Shown here: piece by piece, positions 60,071-64,000 of the stretch
Layout of the letters: the number at the start of each line of letters is the position of its first letter
Position numbering within the stretch: the first letter of the stretch is position 1
NCBI GenBank assembly: GCA_949358305.1
Contig: OX442320.1
Location: forward strand, 3,860,259 to 3,924,258
DNA from: Strigamia acuminata
Lineage: Eukaryota > Arthropoda > Chilopoda > Geophilomorpha > Linotaeniidae
Direction of reading: 5' to 3'
Length of the DNA: 64,000 nucleotides
Program-made: the position numbers and the translations under genes
Notes under the pieces: generated by a model
The model's database searches: none
What the model was told of the DNA's origin: nothing
What the model saw: only the letters and a program-made list of their open reading frames with translations

Positions 60071-61060
60071 CAAACCAAATCCAACCAACTTTAAATGATT
60101 TGCACAAACCTAAAACCATTATGTACATAATCTTATACAAAATAAAACAGGATTTATTTTCTAAACATTTGCATCAATGCACTTCTAGCATTTCCTCATA
60201 GCAATCAAGATATCCAACCAACATCATATTTACTAACTGGTATTTACACAAACCACCAGCCTCCATGCCCTATGGCCAGCAAATCAGTAACAAAATATTT
60301 AATTAAAATGCTTTTTAGCCCTATTTCCCAGCCACCCTTCACTCCTACCAACTAAAAACAAAACTACCACCTTGTGTATAGCAATCACTCTCTTCACACT
60401 TCATTTTCAGACCTGTTCCAAATCCCACCACTAAAAAAAAAAAACCCAAAAATGGCTGAAAAAAAACCTCAACTACCATCTTTCAAAATTGGAAACAACC
60501 TGCCCTGTAGTTAAACAACAAAATAGTGTCAAACAACACTTTAACCTCATCTTCACCTTGTTATTTTCTTTTCCCACTTTGAGACACCCAAAAAAAGTTT
60601 AAAAACCCAAACAAGGAAATGAAGTGTCACTGCCCTCAACTTTTTTTATTTCACTTTGTATGATCCAGTATTGTTCTATTCAATTGAAGGAAATTTCCTC
60701 TTATTGATGCATTATCATATCATATAAAAAGGAAGGAACTGACACCAGGGGGAGCTGAAATTACATGCATCACTTAATCATTTAATCAACCAACCCCCAG
60801 TTGATGTAGGGATTGGCAATTTAGCCTTTCTGTCTTCCGCTGGTTATCGACTCCGTCTTTCTTTCGAAAGCCTCGTCCAGGGGTGGATCTACATCAGGGC
60901 CCCCAAATTCTAGGGGGTCCCCAAGACACAACGCAATGTACTAGTATGTTATGTTTTAAGAAGCAGTAAAACGTCTAAGTGTACAAATAATATCGGTTTT
61001 TGTGTCATTTGACATCCTTTGGCGTTTTCTTGACATTTTTTACGTCATTGAGCATCTTTG
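60070..61060. other. Intergenic DNA with a CTCF-like motif
   Basis: GACACCAGGGGGAGCTG (about 60741-60757) is close to the CTCF core. CCAGGGGTGGATCTACATCA (about 60878) followed by AGGGCCCCCAA looks like one end of a further hAT-like repeat. No gene recognised. Confidence 0.3.
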
Positions 61061-61061
61061 A

Positions 61062-61196
61062 CAGGGCTGGACTGGGAACAAATTTATTGCCGGGAAATCT
61101 GGATGTCCGGGCCACAATTAATGAAGTCGGGACAGGCCACAGCGGTCACGGACCACCGGGAGACTCCCGGTAGCCGGCCGGGCCAGTCCAGCACTG
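61062..61196. mobile_element. hAT-type MITE with 8-bp TSD ATCTTTGA
   Basis: Ends CAGGGCTGGACTGG and (complement of right) CAGTGCTGGACTGG, flanked by exact ATCTTTGA repeats at 61054-61061 and 61197-61204. The element is 135 bp. A related, inverted partial copy lies at about 63195-63290 (TTTGTTCCCAGTCCAGCCCC). Confidence 0.9.
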
Positions 61197-61204
61197 ATCT
61201 TTGA

Positions 61205-63120
61205 TGACATTTGGTGGTTTCCGGAACGGAAACTGCGGTATTTACGCCATTGTATCTATTTAACTATACATGGTGTCACTTTACTAAATATTTCTGAAAG
61301 TGCTGACAATGCATCTAATTCAATGATGGCAAAGTATTAAAGTTCGGTGGGGCAACCTTAAGCCCAGGGCCCCCAACACCAACTCTCAACACTAACGATC
61401 TTGTTAATTTCACCAGCTTCTTCTTCGGCTTCCTCTATCTTGATATACCGGTCTTCTTTGTCTTGTGTGTGATTTATTTAATGTTTTTTCTGCATACATT
61501 TACATTTGTTTAGAATTGAGGGTACATAAACAAAACTTGGGAGTTTTTCTGGTTTTATGTGATTCACAAACTGATGGCACAATTGCTCGAGGGAGTTCAA
61601 AGACTTTTTCCACTATCTCTCATGACATCAGCATAGACATCTAGAGGAAAAATGGCAAGTTTAAGTGAGAAGATGTAGTCATGCTCTTCAACTCTATTGT
61701 GCATTGTACTGTTTATGTTTTTTATTATTTAGTTTTCTTTCTTTCACTTGACCTTGCACACTTCTCCTCTTCATGGTTTCAGGTCAAATCACAGAACATT
61801 ATATGAAGTTTTAATTAAAACAAATTGCAGACCTTGAAATTTCACTTGAGCAAGTCAAGGGTCCAAGTGTGCTCCAGTTTACATGCAAATTGTGGTCAAA
61901 TCAATGCAGTTGTGGGAATCAATTTGCAAAGTGACACCGTTGGCCATGAAATGAAAACAAAGGAAATGGGGGAGGATAATCTAATAAACTGCTCTAAAAC
62001 AGGAAATTGAATTAACGAGAAAATTGAAAGCTCCGCAACGCCCCTACATTCACACGAATTCCGTTCCGAGAAGGTGGAAAAATTGTTAAGCCTAATTAAA
62101 GAAAACATTTTCCATCTTATTTTTTTATGTCGACGTAGAACTACGTCTAAAGCAGTCGGCAAATAATTTTAAGTGGGGTCCGAATACTATTGAAAATTTT
62201 TATCGAGGTTCAAAAAAAAAACACTTAAAAACCTTACTAAAAACCTAAGAAAACTAAGACGACACGCCGCTAAAACGTCACCGCAGTCCAAGTTTCGACC
62301 TTCCACGGTCCGCCTATCCTCGTAACGAAAATGGAAATTACAACCGCAAAAATTGAAGTTCGTATCTCCGAAACTTCGAAACTCGAATGTTTGTCCGTAA
62401 TTTATTTTCGACTTTATTTTCGACCTACAAATTAAAAAACCCCAACCTGAACCTCCAATTGCAACTCAATACCTTCACTCACCTTATCAGAAAAAATAAT
62501 CAGATCACATTCCCCAACCTTATCCTAATTTATCCTTAATTAGCCTTTGATCTGCCACTTTTAAACTTCAAACTTTCAACCTTCAACAAGCATCTTGCCC
62601 AACACAAACAAATAAAACCTTTTTCTTTTCTTTAATGTTTATACATTACGTCAGCTCATTAATTCTACTCACTTTACAACCACACAGATTGCATCAAGCA
62701 AATCCCCTCCACGTTTAATTAAAAAGTAAAATAAAGATCCATCTAAAACTAGACCTTGGCCAAGGCTGAGTCACTGAGTGCAAGCTGACTCATGCTTCAT
62801 GGCCCTCACACAGCGCCATCTTTTAATGGCAAGTTATTACATCACTCTGTGAACACTACTATCAAAATAAAAACAGGATTTCATACTTTTTTATAGTCCA
62901 GTAGCAACAAAACTCAATCACATGCTCAAAACTCTTGTGAAATAACTCAAAAATAAATCAATAAAACTACAAAAATAAAATGGCCACATCAAGCCGTTGA
63001 TTTTGCTTATGCGGCCTTTCCTTCACAGGTACTTTGCCTCGTAAACGTGCTGTTATCTCCAATATAACTTAACCTTTTTGATAAGTTATTTCATCGATAA
63101 CTTTTACTCTACTCGAGAGA
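61205..63120. other. Intergenic DNA, no gene recognised
   Basis: AT-rich with scattered short ORFs. The minus-strand 88-codon ORF at 61896-62162 shows no domain. No minisatellite or clear TIR element was seen here. Confidence 0.35.
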
Positions 63121-63194
63121 TGATTCCAAATCTGTGACGGCCTCCGTACAACGACGAATGGCAGGATCCCGGGAACTACCCAGTGGCCCGTGAC

Positions 63195-63295
63195 GCTGTG
63201 GCCCGATCTATCCAGATTTCCCGATATAAATTTGTTCTTGTGGCCCAACCTGTCCAGATTTCAAGGTACTAAATTTGTTCCCAGTCCAGCCCCGA
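63195..63295 (-). mobile_element. Partial copy of the CAGGGCTGGACTGG hAT MITE family
   Basis: Read on the plus strand, GTGGCCCGATCTATCCAGAT and AAATTTGTTCCCAGTCCAGC match the reverse complement of the 61062-61196 element, with one internal part duplicated (two CCAGATTT blocks). Confidence 0.6.
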
Positions 63296-63319
63296 CGGGT
63301 AATCGAAATTCCCGCAGTT

Positions 63320-63950
63320 ACACGAGACTCCAACAGAATCACAAACTTAGTTAAGCTTTAGCAGGCTTCCCTGCACCACACGCCTCCAGCGAAAGCATCA
63401 AACAGCAGTGGCAGGCCAAATTCAATAGCACCAAGCTTAAAAAATTAGCCTAATCATCTTTTAACCCTGCCAACCCTTGGGTCTTTTTGTGACACCATTT
63501 TTAAAAAATCATTATTTTCATGCGAAATAATTTTTTTTTAATCTGATTTTTTCTGACTATTCCTTTGAAACATCACTAGACACTACACCACAATTGACAT
63601 TTTTTTAATTTTGTCTGTAATTTGAAACCAAAGATTAACTGGGTCAAAAAAGACCCATCTTAAGGGTCTAAAAAACATAAACGCAATGTTGTGTGTTGAT
63701 GATTGGATGTGAAATATATACAAAATATATATTTTATATATAAAATTGATCTAAATGTGTAGAAAATGAATCTAAATGGTTTATAAAATAGCTGTCAGAA
63801 ATGCGATGAAACAGCAACGAACGATAAATAGGCTGCTGTTTAAGTATACCACTATCGAACTTATCCTACCATCACTTAACGCATGTGCAGGGAAGCCCGC
63901 TGATGTGAAACCTCCTATTAACCGAGACTCCAACAGAATCACGAACTCGC
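63320..63950. repeat. Nested repeats with inverted and direct copies
   Basis: GCAGGCTTCCCTGCAC (about 63361-63376) is inverted at about 63889-63904 (GTGCAGGGAAGCCCGC). CGAGACTCCAACAGAATCAC occurs directly repeated at about 63323 and 63921. Inside, TTAACCCTGCCAACCCTTGG (63461) and GGGTCAAAAAAGACCCATCT followed by TTAA (63660-63663) resemble piggyBac-type ends at TTAA. The hierarchy is suggestive, not certain. Confidence 0.45.
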
Positions 63951-64000
63951 AGTTACCCGATAATCCCCGTCTTCACCGACATGTATTTATTTGTAACGGC

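Overview
This is a eukaryotic nuclear window. It is AT-rich and intron-containing, with large non-coding tracts crowded with minisatellites and small DNA transposons. Gene content points to a bilaterian invertebrate, most likely an arthropod. The grounds are three hairy/HES proteins with an Orange domain and a terminal WRPW, and a multi-CUB/LDLa membrane protein of the Culd/LEV-10 type. The species cannot be fixed from the sequence.

Layout. The left half (about 10.4-32.2 kb) is a three-gene hairy/HES cluster: HES-A (+, 10.39-11.39 kb), HES-B (-, 20.44-22.23 kb) and HES-C (+, 30.09-32.21 kb). All three have the same three-exon plan, with phase-0 introns and a central exon of exactly 96 bp. They encode 268, 243 and 333 residues. 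Predicted CSL/Su(H) (Notch effector) sites lie in their upstream regions. HES-C has a head-to-head pair with a 16-bp spacer, the classical paired-site geometry of Notch-responsive E(spl)/HES genes. The genes are separated by 8-9 kb of tandem arrays, alternating with short islands of complex, GC-richer DNA that are plausible regulatory modules.

The right half holds three more genes. A complete 14-coding-exon, 880-residue gene on the minus strand (44.93-37.90 kb) encodes a signal peptide, about seven CUB-like domains, one LDLa module, one membrane segment and a short tail. Divergent from it is a five-exon Myb/SANT-like plus coiled-coil gene (+, 45.59-46.90 kb). A GAS2-like cytoskeletal linker gene (-, 58.13-52.85 kb) shows its GAR domain exons and a Ser/Arg-rich tail with SxIP-like motifs. 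Its CH-domain exons are not in the window, and at least one internal exon is unplaced.

Transposon archaeology is unusually legible. There are hAT-type MITEs with 8-bp target duplications, including two inserted in succession at the same 8-bp site and one carrying an internal 42-bp minisatellite. Other finds are a PIF/Harbinger-like MITE with TTA duplications, several further TIR elements, a tRNA-derived SINE-like segment, and a Tc1-like remnant whose terminal repeat appears to have expanded into a 30-bp tandem array. Many unrelated arrays have periods close to multiples of 10-10.5 bp.
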